From Thermoplasmata archaeon (GTDB lineage: Archaea > Thermoplasmatota > Thermoplasmata > Lutacidiplasmatales > UBA184), in assembly GCA_030043405.1 (NCBI GenBank), contig JASHXS010000151.1:1-21723 (forward strand): DNA of 21,723 nucleotides, written 5' to 3'. The notes beneath the pieces are model-generated. The model was not told the DNA's origin and ran no database searches. It saw only the letters and a program-made list of their open reading frames with translations. Below are positions 1-6,835 of the stretch, in pieces; the first letter of the stretch is position 1; the number at the start of each line of letters is the position of its first letter. Position numbers and translations under genes: made by a program.

Positions 1-810
1 CGCCAGCGACCGTGCATAGGCTCCGCGACGACCCGCGGGAACGTCGGTCATGCGGGATCCCCGGTAGAGGAGACCGAATCGCGGCCCTCGGTCGGCCGAA
101 GGTCGTCGTCGCGCGCCCAAGAGTTGCAGCCGGGCGGCGGTCATCCGGCTCAGCGGGGTGACGCCACCGGCGGCCGCGACCAGGCGAGCCGCCACCCGCT
201 CCCCCACGACGGCCGCCAGGTTCGGGATCTGGGCTCGGGCCGAACGCTCGAGGAGACGGACGAGGCTGTCGTGGTGCCCCGCGAGCGCCGCCCGGGCCTG
301 CACCCACGCGCCGGCGTATTCGGCCAAGGACGTACCCGGAACCGGGAGGAACGCGTCCGCGGCGCGCGCTTCGCGGCCCAGCGCGCGCTCCACGCGTTCC
401 TCCTCGCGGGCGAGCGAGATGAGGACCTCCTCGGGCGACGCGAGCGCCTGCTGCAGGGACTGGCGGGCCGTCTCGAGAAGGAACGAACGGTCCTCCCGAA
501 GGCCGGCTCCTTGGACGATCGAACGGGCCCGACGAAGTTCCGACACCGAGGCGGCGCGCACCTCGCGCCCGACGGACGGGGCCAGGGTAACGGCCCCCGC
601 CGATTCGATCGTCCGGATCGAAGTCCCGGGCTCGAGCCGGCGGAGGGCGTCGAGCATGCCCACGGGCCAGACCCCTTGGGACCAGGCGCGGTACGCCTCG
701 GCCGCCGCCGAGGGCGACGGGCCGAATGGAACGGTGACGAGGACGCGGGGCGGGTCCAGCCCGACCAAGCAGAGCTGTGGGCCGTCCGGGAGGACGACGG
801 CGGTCCCCAC
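1..810 (-). CDS. nop5: Nop5/Nop56-like box C/D RNP core protein (partial, 3' end outside window)
   Basis: Archaeal Nop5 bridges fibrillarin and L7Ae on box C/D guide RNAs that direct 2'-O-methylation of rRNA and tRNA. Reading from a GTG at 810, the frame stays open for 270 codons to the window edge. Residues 90-190 are helical and charged, as expected for the coiled coil. Residues 195-232 match the Nop domain (IPNLAAVVGERVAARLVAAA, then GGVTPLSRM and LQLLGA), followed by FGLLYR and an RRGAYARSLA segment resembling the family's RGKIARALA. The usual GAEKALF stretch is replaced by GARRRPSADRGP, which is divergent. The GTG lies 3 bp after the purF stop, so the two are probably cotranscribed. The Nop family assignment is firm. 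Orthology to canonical Nop5 rather than a divergent paralogue is less certain. Confidence 0.82.
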   Translation of the reverse strand, partial: MGTAVVLPDGPQLCLVGLDPPRVLVTVPFGPSPSAAAEAYRAWSQGVWPVGMLDALRRLEPGTSIRTIESAGAVTLAPSVGREVRAASVSELRRARSIVQGAGLREDRSFLLETARQSLQQALASPEEVLISLAREEERVERALGREARAADAFLPVPGTSLAEYAGAWVQARAALAGHHDSLVRLLERSARAQIPNLAAVVGERVAARLVAAAGGVTPLSRMTAARLQLLGARRRPSADRGPRFGLLYRGSRMTDVPAGRRGAYARSLA

Positions 811-813
811 GCC

Positions 814-2220
814 CTAGAACTCCGTGAGCGACTTCTGGAACCGGTGCCGCTCCTCGGGTACTTCGACCGGGTACCGCCCGGTCAGGCAGCCCATGCAGAG
901 GTTCTCGCCCGGGAGGCCGATGGAGTCGACGAGTCCGTGCGTCGACAGATACCGGACGCTCTCGGCCCCGATCTCGGCGGCGACCTGTTCCTCGGTGCGC
1001 TCGAAGGCGATCAGGTCCTTCCGCTCCTTCATGTCGATGCCGAAGTAGCAGGGGGCCACGATGGGTGGACAACCGACCCGCACGTCGACCCGGGTCGCCC
1101 CGGCCTGCCGCACCATCTGCACGATCTCTCGGAGCGTCGTGCCGCGCACGATGGAGTCGTCCACCAGGACGATGCGCTTGCCGCGGAGCAGTCCCGGGAC
1201 CGGGTGGAGCTTGACGCGGACCTCGAGCTCGCGTCGCTTCTGATCGGGGATGATGAACGTCCGCTCGACGAACCGGTTCTTGATCAGCGCCTCGGCATAC
1301 GGGATGCCCGATCCTTCGGAGAACCCGAGCGCCTGGGGCCGCGCCGAGTCCGGCACCGGCACGACGAGGTCGGCCTCGGCCGGACTGTCCTTCGCGAGGC
1401 GGAGGCCGACCCGGTGCCGCACGTCGTACACGCTCTGACCCTCCGCGACCGAGTCCGGCCGCGAGAAGTAGACCCATTCGAACATGCAGTGCGCGCGCCC
1501 GCCGCCCCCGGGGATGCGGGACGTGCGGGCCAGCTGGCCCTTCTCGAGGACCAGCACTTCGCCGGGAAGGACATCCCGGACGAGCTTTCCGCCCATGAGT
1601 TCGAGCGCGACCGACTCGCTCGCGACCGCGACGCCCCCGTCGATGGTACCGTACACAAGCGGCCGCATCCCGTTCGGGTCCCGGAAGGCGAGCACGCGGT
1701 TGCCGACCAGCATGACGACCGAGTAGCCGCCCACGAGTTCGGAGGCCGCGCGCCGGATGGCCGCCTCGAGATCGCGGGTCCGTCCGTACTCCACGGCGAT
1801 CATCTGGGCCATCGTCTCGGTGTCGGCGTTCCCCAGCAGGTCGACGCCCTGGGCCTGGAGCCGGTGCCGCACCCGCTCGAAGTTCACCAGGTCGCCGTTG
1901 GCGGCGAGGGCCGCCTCCTCATGCTTCAGCTTGAAGACGATCGGCTGGGCGTTCTCCAGGTCGGTGCTCCCGGTCGTGGGGTAGCGGTTGTGCCCGATGC
2001 CGGCGGTGCCCCGGAGCGAGTCGAGGATGTCCTGCGAGAACACCTCGTGGACGAGACCGTTGCCCTTGCGGTGGTGCAGCGTGCCGTGGCTGGCCGTGGC
2101 CATGCCACTCGCCTCCTGGCCACGATGCTGGAGGGCCCGAAGCCCCCGGAAGAGGTAGGGGGCCGCCCCCTTTCCTTGGAGGGATACCCCCACGATGCCG
2201 CAGTACTCGCGCGCCGGCAC
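814..2220 (-). CDS. purF: Amidophosphoribosyltransferase (glutamine PRPP amidotransferase)
   Basis: Catalyses the first committed step of purine synthesis: PRPP plus glutamine gives phosphoribosylamine, glutamate and PPi, in the cytoplasm. The protein has 468 residues, a normal family length. The N-terminal Ntn-hydrolase domain has Cys7 as candidate nucleophile after a six-residue leader that would be removed, plus HNRYPTTG (77-84), NGD (108-110) and DPNGMRPL (181-188). The C-terminal phosphoribosyltransferase domain carries the PRPP loop VLVDDSIVRGTT (351-362). Four cysteines (245 in CMFEWVYFSRPDS, 391 in APCYFGID, 442 and 445 in CMGC) sit where the Bacillus-type enzyme binds its 4Fe-4S cluster, so this is the Fe-S type. 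The start is GTG. It lies downstream of the L12 gene but has its own promoter-like element and a large palindrome just before the start. Confidence 0.97.
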   Translation of the reverse strand: MPAREYCGIVGVSLQGKGAAPYLFRGLRALQHRGQEASGMATASHGTLHHRKGNGLVHEVFSQDILDSLRGTAGIGHNRYPTTGSTDLENAQPIVFKLKHEEAALAANGDLVNFERVRHRLQAQGVDLLGNADTETMAQMIAVEYGRTRDLEAAIRRAASELVGGYSVVMLVGNRVLAFRDPNGMRPLVYGTIDGGVAVASESVALELMGGKLVRDVLPGEVLVLEKGQLARTSRIPGGGGRAHCMFEWVYFSRPDSVAEGQSVYDVRHRVGLRLAKDSPAEADLVVPVPDSARPQALGFSEGSGIPYAEALIKNRFVERTFIIPDQKRRELEVRVKLHPVPGLLRGKRIVLVDDSIVRGTTLREIVQMVRQAGATRVDVRVGCPPIVAPCYFGIDMKERKDLIAFERTEEQVAAEIGAESVRYLSTHGLVDSIGLPGENLCMGCLTGRYPVEVPEERHRFQKSLTEF

Positions 2221-2222
2221 GG

Positions 2223-2257
2223 GTCGACCGAACGGCCGCTAGCGGCCTCCGGTCGAC
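2223..2257. repeat. Nested palindrome before the purF start
   Basis: Outer arms GTCGACCG (2223-2230) and CGGTCGAC (2250-2257) are exact inverted copies. Between them lies a perfect 14-bp palindrome, GGCCGCTAGCGGCC (2234-2247). The structure ends 2 bp upstream of the purF GTG and overlaps the transcription start expected from the TTAAG element. It could be a protein operator or an mRNA hairpin masking the ribosome-binding region. Its role is inferred. Confidence 0.6.
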
Positions 2258-2273
2258 ACCACCCGACCGCGGG

Positions 2274-2282
2274 ACTTAAGGC
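2274..2282 (-). promoter_or_regulatory. Promoter-like element for purF
   Basis: On the minus strand this reads GCCTTAAGT, an A/T island in GC-rich DNA 54-62 bp upstream of the purF start. The same nonamer occurs upstream of the L1 gene at 4204-4212, at similar spacing. It is a plausible archaeal TATA box with its preceding BRE bases, placing the transcription start near 2250. Confidence 0.5.
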
Positions 2283-2297
2283 GAGCGGGACGAAGGC

Positions 2298-2615
2298 TCA
2301 ACCGAAGAGAGCGGAGAGACCCTCGGCCGCCTCTTCCTCGGAGACGCCCTTCTCTTCCTTCTTCTCCTCTTCCTTCTTCTCGCCCTTGCCGTCCTTCTTG
2401 TCGCCGGCGGCCGGCGCGGCGGGCGCCGGGGCGCTGAACGTCTCGGCCTTGGCCAGGACCTCGGCGAGGTTGACGCCCTCGAGCGAAGCCATGAGGGCCT
2501 TCACCCGGGCGGCGTCGGGGGCGACGCCGGCGGCGGTCAGGATCCCGGTGAGGGACTTCTCTTCGATCGGCTTTCCGGCAGCGTTGAGCAGCAGGGCTCC
2601 GTAAACGTACTCCAT
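2298..2615 (-). CDS. rpl12: Ribosomal protein L12 (archaeal P1-type stalk protein)
   Basis: Forms the flexible ribosomal stalk that recruits translational GTPases, binding as dimers to L10. The 105-residue product begins [15 protein letters not shown], the archaeal P1/L12 N-terminus used for dimerisation and L10 binding. An Ala/Pro hinge follows, then a Lys/Glu-rich tail ending [14 protein letters not shown], the GTPase-binding terminus. ATG 2615 is chosen over the in-frame GTG at 2624 because homologues begin MEYVY and GGAGTGAG lies just upstream. It is the last gene of the L1-L10-L12 set, 30 bp after L10. Confidence 0.96.
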   Translation of the reverse strand: MEYVYGALLLNAAGKPIEEKSLTGILTAAGVAPDAARVKALMASLEGVNLAEVLAKAETFSAPAPAAPAAGDKKDGKGEKKEEEKKEEKGVSEEEAAEGLSALFG

Positions 2616-2619
2616 CGTT

Positions 2620-2627
2620 CTCACTCC
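2620..2627 (-). promoter_or_regulatory. Ribosome-binding site deciding the L12 start
   Basis: GGAGTGAG on the minus strand precedes ATG 2615. It overlaps the alternative GTG at 2624, which argues against that earlier start. Confidence 0.6.
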
Positions 2628-2645
2628 GTGGTTGGGGGGACCTTC

Positions 2646-3506
2646 CTAGGTACCTGTGATCTTGCCGACGGCGGCCGCGGCGCGGATCGCCTGGGCGAAC
2701 AGCGGCGTGATCGTCTCGGGAGCCGCGTAACCGGCGGCGACAGCGACCGCCAGGGCGCGCCGGTGCCCCTTGGCCAGGAGCAACGGGGCGGTCGTCGGGG
2801 TCGCGTATCCGACCTCGAGGGCGACGCCCAGGGCGCGCTGGGCGGCCCGGCCGAAGTCGGCGCGGAGCGAGTCGAGGTCGACCGCGAGCACCTTCGCGGG
2901 ATAGAAGGTGTCTCCGTCGACGACGGCGCGGAGGGAGAGGCCCACCTCGAGGGGGAAGATCTCGAGCCGGGTCAGCATCCCCGCCACCTCGCGCGAGATG
3001 ACCTGTCCGGCCTTGACGATCAGCGTGTCCTTCTTCAGGATGACCTTGCCCTTCTCGATGGCCGCCGGGAATCCGGCGTGCTGGAGCTCGCCGACGATCG
3101 GCCCGGGCTTGAAGCTGGTCGTCTGCGCGGGGACCAGGATGTCCGCCGGCGCGATCTCGCCGCCGCGGGCCGGGGTCGGAGAGCGCGTCTTGAGGAACTC
3201 CTGGTACAGCGCGAACGGGTTCCCCTCGGCCGCGAGCAGGGCCGTCTGGTCCCGGACTTCCTCGAGCAACGGCTCGAGCGACCGGCGCTGCTTCGACGCG
3301 CTCTGGAGCGCGTGCCGGATCGCGTTGTTTGGGGCGACCAGGATCGGTCGCTGCCGGCCCCGGAGCTCGCGCCGCATCCGCTGGAGGGCGGACGCGGGGA
3401 CTCCCCGGACTCCGACCAGCGCCGTCACGGGCCGGGCGAGAATGGACTCGGAGATACGCTCGACGCGCTCGAGCTTCTCAGGCGGAACGGAACCACGACC
3501 GGGCAT
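2646..3506 (-). CDS. rpl10: Ribosomal protein L10 (archaeal P0 type)
   Basis: Base of the ribosomal stalk: it binds 23S rRNA with L11 and carries the L12 dimers. The 286-residue protein has the N-terminal rRNA-binding domain (VTALVGVRGVPASALQRMRR and later segments) and the archaeal insertion domain near the middle (KPGPIVGELQHAGFPAAIEK, then KDTLIVKAGQVIS). Three C-terminal helices (ALGVALEVGYA, ALAVAVAAGYA, and ITPLFAQAIRAAAAV) fit three L12-dimer sites. It ends VGKITGT, without the acidic ...GLGxLFG tail that most archaeal P0 proteins share with L12. ATG 3506 follows the L1 stop by 11 bp, with GGAGGG as ribosome-binding site. Confidence 0.95.
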   Translation of the reverse strand: MPGRGSVPPEKLERVERISESILARPVTALVGVRGVPASALQRMRRELRGRQRPILVAPNNAIRHALQSASKQRRSLEPLLEEVRDQTALLAAEGNPFALYQEFLKTRSPTPARGGEIAPADILVPAQTTSFKPGPIVGELQHAGFPAAIEKGKVILKKDTLIVKAGQVISREVAGMLTRLEIFPLEVGLSLRAVVDGDTFYPAKVLAVDLDSLRADFGRAAQRALGVALEVGYATPTTAPLLLAKGHRRALAVAVAAGYAAPETITPLFAQAIRAAAAVGKITGT

Positions 3507-3517
3507 CGACGTCCCTC

Positions 3518-4156
3518 CTACCAGATGCGGACCGCGGGGCCCATCGTCGTCTTGACGTAGACGGACTCGATGTTGGTCCGACCGCGCTCGAGCTTCCCCA
3601 CGATGCGTTGCAGGACCGCGTCTACGTTCTGCGCGATCTGCTCGGGCGGCATCGTCCGGGTTCCCACGGCGGTGTGGAACGTGCGGTTGCCCTTCGACCG
3701 TACTCGGACGGAGCGCTTCATCGCCCCGATCAGATTGCTGGGGTCGCTCCCCGGGGGGACGGGCCGCGGCATCTTGCCTCGGGGGCCCAGCACGACGCCG
3801 AGCCGCTTGCCGATGGCGGGCATCATGGGCGCCTCGGCGAGGAAGAAGTCCACTTCCTCGACCAGGCGCTTCGCGGACTTCGCATCCTTCGCGAGCTCCT
3901 CGAGCTCGGCGGGAGTGATGACGCGGTCCGCGACGCCCCGGACCTTCTGGCCCAGTTCCGGCGAACCAAAGACCGCGACCTTGACGGGTCGTCCCCGCCC
4001 GTTGGGGAGGGGCACCTCGTCCTCGATGCGGTTCTTGGGGATCGCCAGGTCGAGGTCCTTCAGGTTGACCGAGAGCTCGACGCTCTCGGGAAACTTGCGT
4101 TCCGGGGCCTTCTGGAGCGCCTCGGTGACAGCGTCGACGGAAGGACGGTCGGGCAT
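3518..4156 (-). CDS. rpl1: Ribosomal protein L1
   Basis: Binds 23S rRNA at the mobile L1 stalk near the E site. In several archaea it also represses its own mRNA. The 212-residue protein matches family length. It shows the L1 core: the N-terminal RKFPESVELSVNLKDLD strand region, the VDFFLAEAPMMPAIGKRLG and VLGPRGKMPRPVPP segments, and the C-terminal VYVKTTMGPAVRI. First gene of the L1-L10-L12 operon, divergent from the L44e operon. No L11 gene lies next to it here. Whether its mRNA carries an L1-binding autoregulatory site could not be judged by eye. Confidence 0.97.
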   Translation of the reverse strand: MPDRPSVDAVTEALQKAPERKFPESVELSVNLKDLDLAIPKNRIEDEVPLPNGRGRPVKVAVFGSPELGQKVRGVADRVITPAELEELAKDAKSAKRLVEEVDFFLAEAPMMPAIGKRLGVVLGPRGKMPRPVPPGSDPSNLIGAMKRSVRVRSKGNRTFHTAVGTRTMPPEQIAQNVDAVLQRIVGKLERGRTNIESVYVKTTMGPAVRIW

Positions 4157-4203
4157 CGATGTGGTACCCTCGGAGAGGGCGGGGCCGCCGAGAAAGCCCG
4201 CTT

Positions 4204-4212
4204 ACTTAAGGC
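4204..4212 (-). promoter_or_regulatory. Promoter-like element for the L1-L10-L12 operon
   Basis: The minus strand reads AAGCCTTAAGTAAG across this site, 48-56 bp upstream of the L1 ATG. The core GCCTTAAGT is identical to the element before purF. With initiation about 25 bp downstream, a leader of roughly 20-25 nt is expected. Confidence 0.55.
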
Positions 4213-4296
4213 TTGGCGCCGCGACCATCGCGCCCGGGGCCCGGTTTCTCGGCGAGGGGCGCGACGCCCTCGCAATCGCGCGTCGGCGCCCCCAAG

Positions 4297-4306
4297 CCTA
4301 AATACC
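4297..4306 (+). promoter_or_regulatory. TATA-like promoter for the L44e-S27e-aIF2alpha operon
   Basis: CCTAAATACC is an A/T island centred about 27 bp before the L44e ATG, the archaeal TATA spacing for a leaderless or nearly leaderless mRNA. The flank CAAGCCTAAA resembles the divergent L1 element CAAGCCTTAA. The 172 bp between L1 and L44e thus hold two divergent promoters and no gene. Confidence 0.6.
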
Positions 4307-4328
4307 GTACGGGCCTCGGCGGCGCCCG

Positions 4329-4613
4329 ATGCACTATCCAAAGGTCGTCTCGACGTATTGCCCGAAGTGCAAGGTGCACACGGAGCACGACGTGGAGAAG
4401 GACAAGAAGCGACCCGCCTCCGAGCTCGCCTGGGGGCAGCGCCGGTTCCGCCGGGCGACCCGGGGATACGGGGGCTTCCCGCGACCGAAGCCCGAGGGCC
4501 GGGCCAAGGCCGTCCGCCGGGTCAACCTCCGCTTCCGGTGCAAGAAGTGCAAGTACATCGTCAAGCCGGCCAGCTGGCGCGCGAGCCAGCTCGAGCTGGT
4601 GGAGCACCACTAG
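4329..4613 (+). CDS. rpl44e: Ribosomal protein L44e
   Basis: Zinc-binding large-subunit protein near the E site, homologous to eukaryotic eL42. The 94-residue product begins MHYPKVVSTYCPKCKVHTEH and has two CxxC knuckles (Cys11/Cys14 and Cys71/Cys74, the latter in FRCKKCKYIV), with a basic arm between (RRATRGYGGFPRPKPEG). It heads the plus-strand operon and starts about 27 bp from its TATA-like box. S27e follows after 11 bp, a standard archaeal pairing. Confidence 0.97.
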   Translation: MHYPKVVSTYCPKCKVHTEHDVEKDKKRPASELAWGQRRFRRATRGYGGFPRPKPEGRAKAVRRVNLRFRCKKCKYIVKPASWRASQLELVEHH

Positions 4614-4624
4614 GAGGAGACGGC

Positions 4625-4801
4625 ATGCACGCACCCGCCCCCTTTTGGATCGTGAAGTGCCCCGACTGCTCGACCGAGCAGACCGTGTTCAGCCGACCGG
4701 CGACCACCGTCAACTGCACCGTCTGTGGGGCGACCCTCGCGACCCCCACGGGTGGGCAGGCCAAGCTGCGGGGCGAGTTCGTCCGCCCTGCTTCCGGCTA
4801 G
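4625..4801 (+). CDS. rps27e: Ribosomal protein S27e
   Basis: Small-subunit zinc-ribbon protein. The 58-residue product has paired CxxC knuckles (Cys12/Cys15 in KCPDCSTEQTVFS and Cys31/Cys34 in CTVCG) and ends in the family's GKAKLRG-like GGQAKLRGEF. ATG 4625 gives the normal length. The AGGAGA after the L44e stop supplies the ribosome-binding site. The conserved L44e-S27e-aIF2alpha-Nop10 order supports the call. Confidence 0.95.
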   Translation: MHAPAPFWIVKCPDCSTEQTVFSRPATTVNCTVCGATLATPTGGQAKLRGEFVRPASG

Positions 4802-4820
4802 GCGGCCCCGGCGGCGCACC

Positions 4821-5597
4821 ATGCCGCTCCGCGCGGAGTACCCCGAAGAAGGGGAGCTCATCATCGGCACCGTCACCTCGATCCGGAACTTCGGCGCCTT
4901 CGTGACCCTCGACGAGTACAACAACCGCGAGGCGTTCATCCACCTCTCCGAAGTGGCGACGGGCTGGGTCAAGTACATCCGGGACCACATCCGCGAGGGC
5001 CAGAAGATCGTCGCCCGAGTTCTGCGGATCGACCCGGCGAAGAACCAGATCGACCTCTCGCTCAAGCGGATCAACGACCACCAGCGACGCGAGAAGACGC
5101 AGGCGTGGAAGAACGAACTGCGGGCGATGCGTCTCATCGAGCAGGTCGCGACCGCGCTCAAGGTGAAGGCCGACCAGGTCGTGGACGACTACGGCCCGGC
5201 CCTCGTGGAGCGGTACGGGTCCCTCTTCCAGGCGTTCGAGGTCGCCTCGGCCGACCCGAAGCGATTCCAGAAGGAGAACGAGAAGGCCCCCTGGTCGACC
5301 GCCTTCCTCAAGGTCGCCGCGGACAACATCGTCCCGCCCCACGTCACGATCCTGGGCACGCTCGAGATGACCGACGGCAGTCCAGGGGGGGTCGAGCACG
5401 TTCGGGCCGCGCTGCTCGCGGCCGAGAAGGTCGACCCCGAGTCGGTCGAGGTCCAGTACGTCGGCGCGCCGCGCTACCGCATCCGCGTGGCGGCGAGCCA
5501 GTACAAGGCCGCGGAGGAGACCCTCAAGAAGGCGACCGACGCGGCGATCAAGAGCATCCAGGCCGCCGGCGGGGAGGGCACGTTCACCCGCGCATGA
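4821..5597 (+). CDS. eif2a: Translation initiation factor aIF2 alpha subunit
   Basis: Alpha subunit of the heterotrimer that brings initiator Met-tRNA to the archaeal small subunit. The 258-residue protein has an N-terminal S1/OB domain (residues 10-85: GELIIGTVTSIRNFGAFVTL, AFIHLSEVATGWV, GQKIVARVLRIDPAKNQIDL), a central helical domain to about 170, and a C-terminal alpha-beta domain that binds the gamma subunit. ATG 4821 is chosen because homologues begin just before the S1 strand. The frame is open upstream to 4725, but that part reads through the S27e gene. Its stop overlaps the Nop10 start (ATGA). Confidence 0.97.
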   Translation: MPLRAEYPEEGELIIGTVTSIRNFGAFVTLDEYNNREAFIHLSEVATGWVKYIRDHIREGQKIVARVLRIDPAKNQIDLSLKRINDHQRREKTQAWKNELRAMRLIEQVATALKVKADQVVDDYGPALVERYGSLFQAFEVASADPKRFQKENEKAPWSTAFLKVAADNIVPPHVTILGTLEMTDGSPGGVEHVRAALLAAEKVDPESVEVQYVGAPRYRIRVAASQYKAAEETLKKATDAAIKSIQAAGGEGTFTRA

Positions 5598-5776
5598 CCG
5601 AGTCGCTCCTGCGGGTCTGCCGATCGTGCGCCCGCTACACCTTCCGGGCCGAGTGCCCCGAAGGGCACGGTCCGACGCGCACGCCCCACCCGGCGCGGTT
5701 CAATCCAGGGGACCGCTATGGGAAGTACCGCCGGATGCTGAGGGCCACGATGGGATCGACGGCAGGCGACCAGTGA
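5594..5776 (+). CDS. nop10: Nop10, H/ACA RNP subunit
   Basis: Small subunit of the H/ACA pseudouridylation complex, bridging Cbf5 and L7Ae. The 60-residue product has the Nop10 layout: CxxC knuckle (Cys9, Cys12) followed by RYTF, a second metal-binding turn, then HPARFNPGDRYGKYRR, the Cbf5-binding segment. The second knuckle is CPEGHG rather than CPxCG, so the likely zinc ligands are three Cys and His25. Start overlaps the aIF2alpha stop by 4 bp, implying coupled translation. Confidence 0.93.
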   Translation: MTESLLRVCRSCARYTFRAECPEGHGPTRTPHPARFNPGDRYGKYRRMLRATMGSTAGDQ

Positions 5777-5781
5777 ACTCG

Positions 5782-6309
5782 ATGGCGGCGGCGACCATGC
5801 ATCGCATCAAGGTCATCAACGACGTCAGCGACCTCGTGCCGATCCTCCGCGCGGTGGACACCCCCCTCAAGCTGAAGCTCGTCACCCGGCTCGGCGAGAG
5901 CTGGCTGACGGTCGAGGACGTGGAGAAGGAGTTCGGGGCGGAGGGCGTGAAGACGCTCGCCTTCTTCGAGAAGCTCCGGCTGATCGACACGCGCTGGGTC
6001 GCTCGGGAGGGCCGGAAGCAGCCCGACAAGAGCTACCACTTCTACTACTCGACCATCAACATCAACACGACCTCTCCCCTCGCGGAGATCTCCGAAGTGC
6101 TGGCCATCGCGATGATGAGCCCGAAGGAGTACGGCAAGCTCGAGGAGAAGATCTACGCCGCCGTGGGTCCGGAGGGCCGGTTCTTCTCCGACACCGCGGA
6201 GGAGCTCGGGATGAGCCCGACGCGCCTGAAGGGACTCGTGAAGCGCTCGGACAAGCTGGAGTACCGTGGCCACCGGATCGAACGGTTCACGGCGGAACCC
6301 GGCGAGTAG
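5782..6309 (+). CDS. Winged-helix (ArsR-like) DNA-binding protein
   Basis: 175-residue soluble protein with two helix-turn-helix-like segments. The first spans residues 20-75 (LRAVDTPLKLKLVTRLGESW, LTVEDVEKEFGAEGVKTLAF, then LRLIDTRWV) and resembles an ArsR-type winged helix. The second, near 124-168 (RFFSDTAEELGMSPTRLKGL, then RSDKLEYRGHRIERF), resembles another. A hydrophobic helix with MMSPKEY lies between. No metal-sensing cysteines are present. I recall similar proteins beside translation genes in Thermoplasmata, but that is memory and no function is established. In-frame starts are GTG 5773 (overlapping the Nop10 stop), ATG 5782 and ATG 5797; the conserved part begins at 5797 (MHRIKVINDV). 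It could regulate this operon, but nothing in the sequence shows its target. Confidence 0.72.
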   Translation: MAAATMHRIKVINDVSDLVPILRAVDTPLKLKLVTRLGESWLTVEDVEKEFGAEGVKTLAFFEKLRLIDTRWVAREGRKQPDKSYHFYYSTININTTSPLAEISEVLAIAMMSPKEYGKLEEKIYAAVGPEGRFFSDTAEELGMSPTRLKGLVKRSDKLEYRGHRIERFTAEPGE

Positions 6310-6325
6310 GCGGCCCGCCGTCACG

Positions 6326-6835
6326 GTGCTGCGGGTCGGCCACCGGGCCGGGCGCGACCCCAGGCTCACGACCCACCTGGCCCTGACGGCCCGAGCGTTC
6401 GGGGCCGAACGGATGCTCCTCCACCCGCCCGACCCGGACCTGGCGACGCGCGTCGCGGCCGTGGGCGCTCGGTGGGGCGGCCACTTCGAGGTCGTCGGGG
6501 CACCGGACTGGAAGCGGGCCGTCCGGGAGTTCGATGGGACGGTCGCTCACCTCACGATGTACGGGCTGCCGCTCGAGCGGGTACGGCCCGAGCTCCGCCG
6601 GGCCCGACGCCTCCTCATCGTGGTCGGGGGCGCCAAGGTGCCGCCGGACCTCTACCGGTTGTCCACCCACAACGTCGCGGTCGGCCACCAGCCGCACAGC
6701 GAAGTGGCCGCCCTGGCGATCACGCTCACCACGATCCTCGGCGTGCCCGGGCCGGCGGCCCTGCCCGGAGCCCGGCAGCGGGTGGTGCCTCGCCGTCGCG
6801 GAAAGCGGGTGGTCGAGACGCGGGAGCGGCCGTGA
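6326..6835 (+). CDS. trm56: tRNA (cytidine56-2'-O)-methyltransferase aTrm56
   Basis: SPOUT-class enzyme that methylates the ribose of C56 in the T-loop of archaeal tRNAs, using S-adenosylmethionine. The 169-residue product carries the family landmarks: RVGHRAGRDPRLTTHLALTA (3-22), WGGHFEV (50-56), HLTMYGLPL (75-83), VVGGAKVPPDLY (99-110) and NVAVGHQPHSEVAALAI (116-132), the last forming the cofactor-binding knot. GTG 6326 is chosen because homologues begin two or three residues before LRLGH. An upstream in-frame GTG at 6266 would add 20 residues and overlap the winged-helix gene. The C-terminal tail is basic. The stop overlaps the mevalonate kinase start (GTGA). Confidence 0.93.
   Translation: MLRVGHRAGRDPRLTTHLALTARAFGAERMLLHPPDPDLATRVAAVGARWGGHFEVVGAPDWKRAVREFDGTVAHLTMYGLPLERVRPELRRARRLLIVVGGAKVPPDLYRLSTHNVAVGHQPHSEVAALAITLTTILGVPGPAALPGARQRVVPRRRGKRVVETRERP

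Noticed and set aside
124..2604. 826-codon plus-strand open frame across the left region
   Set aside because: It is antisense to nop5, purF and L12, all with clear motifs. The product is Arg/Gly/Pro/His-rich without domains, a GC-driven shadow.
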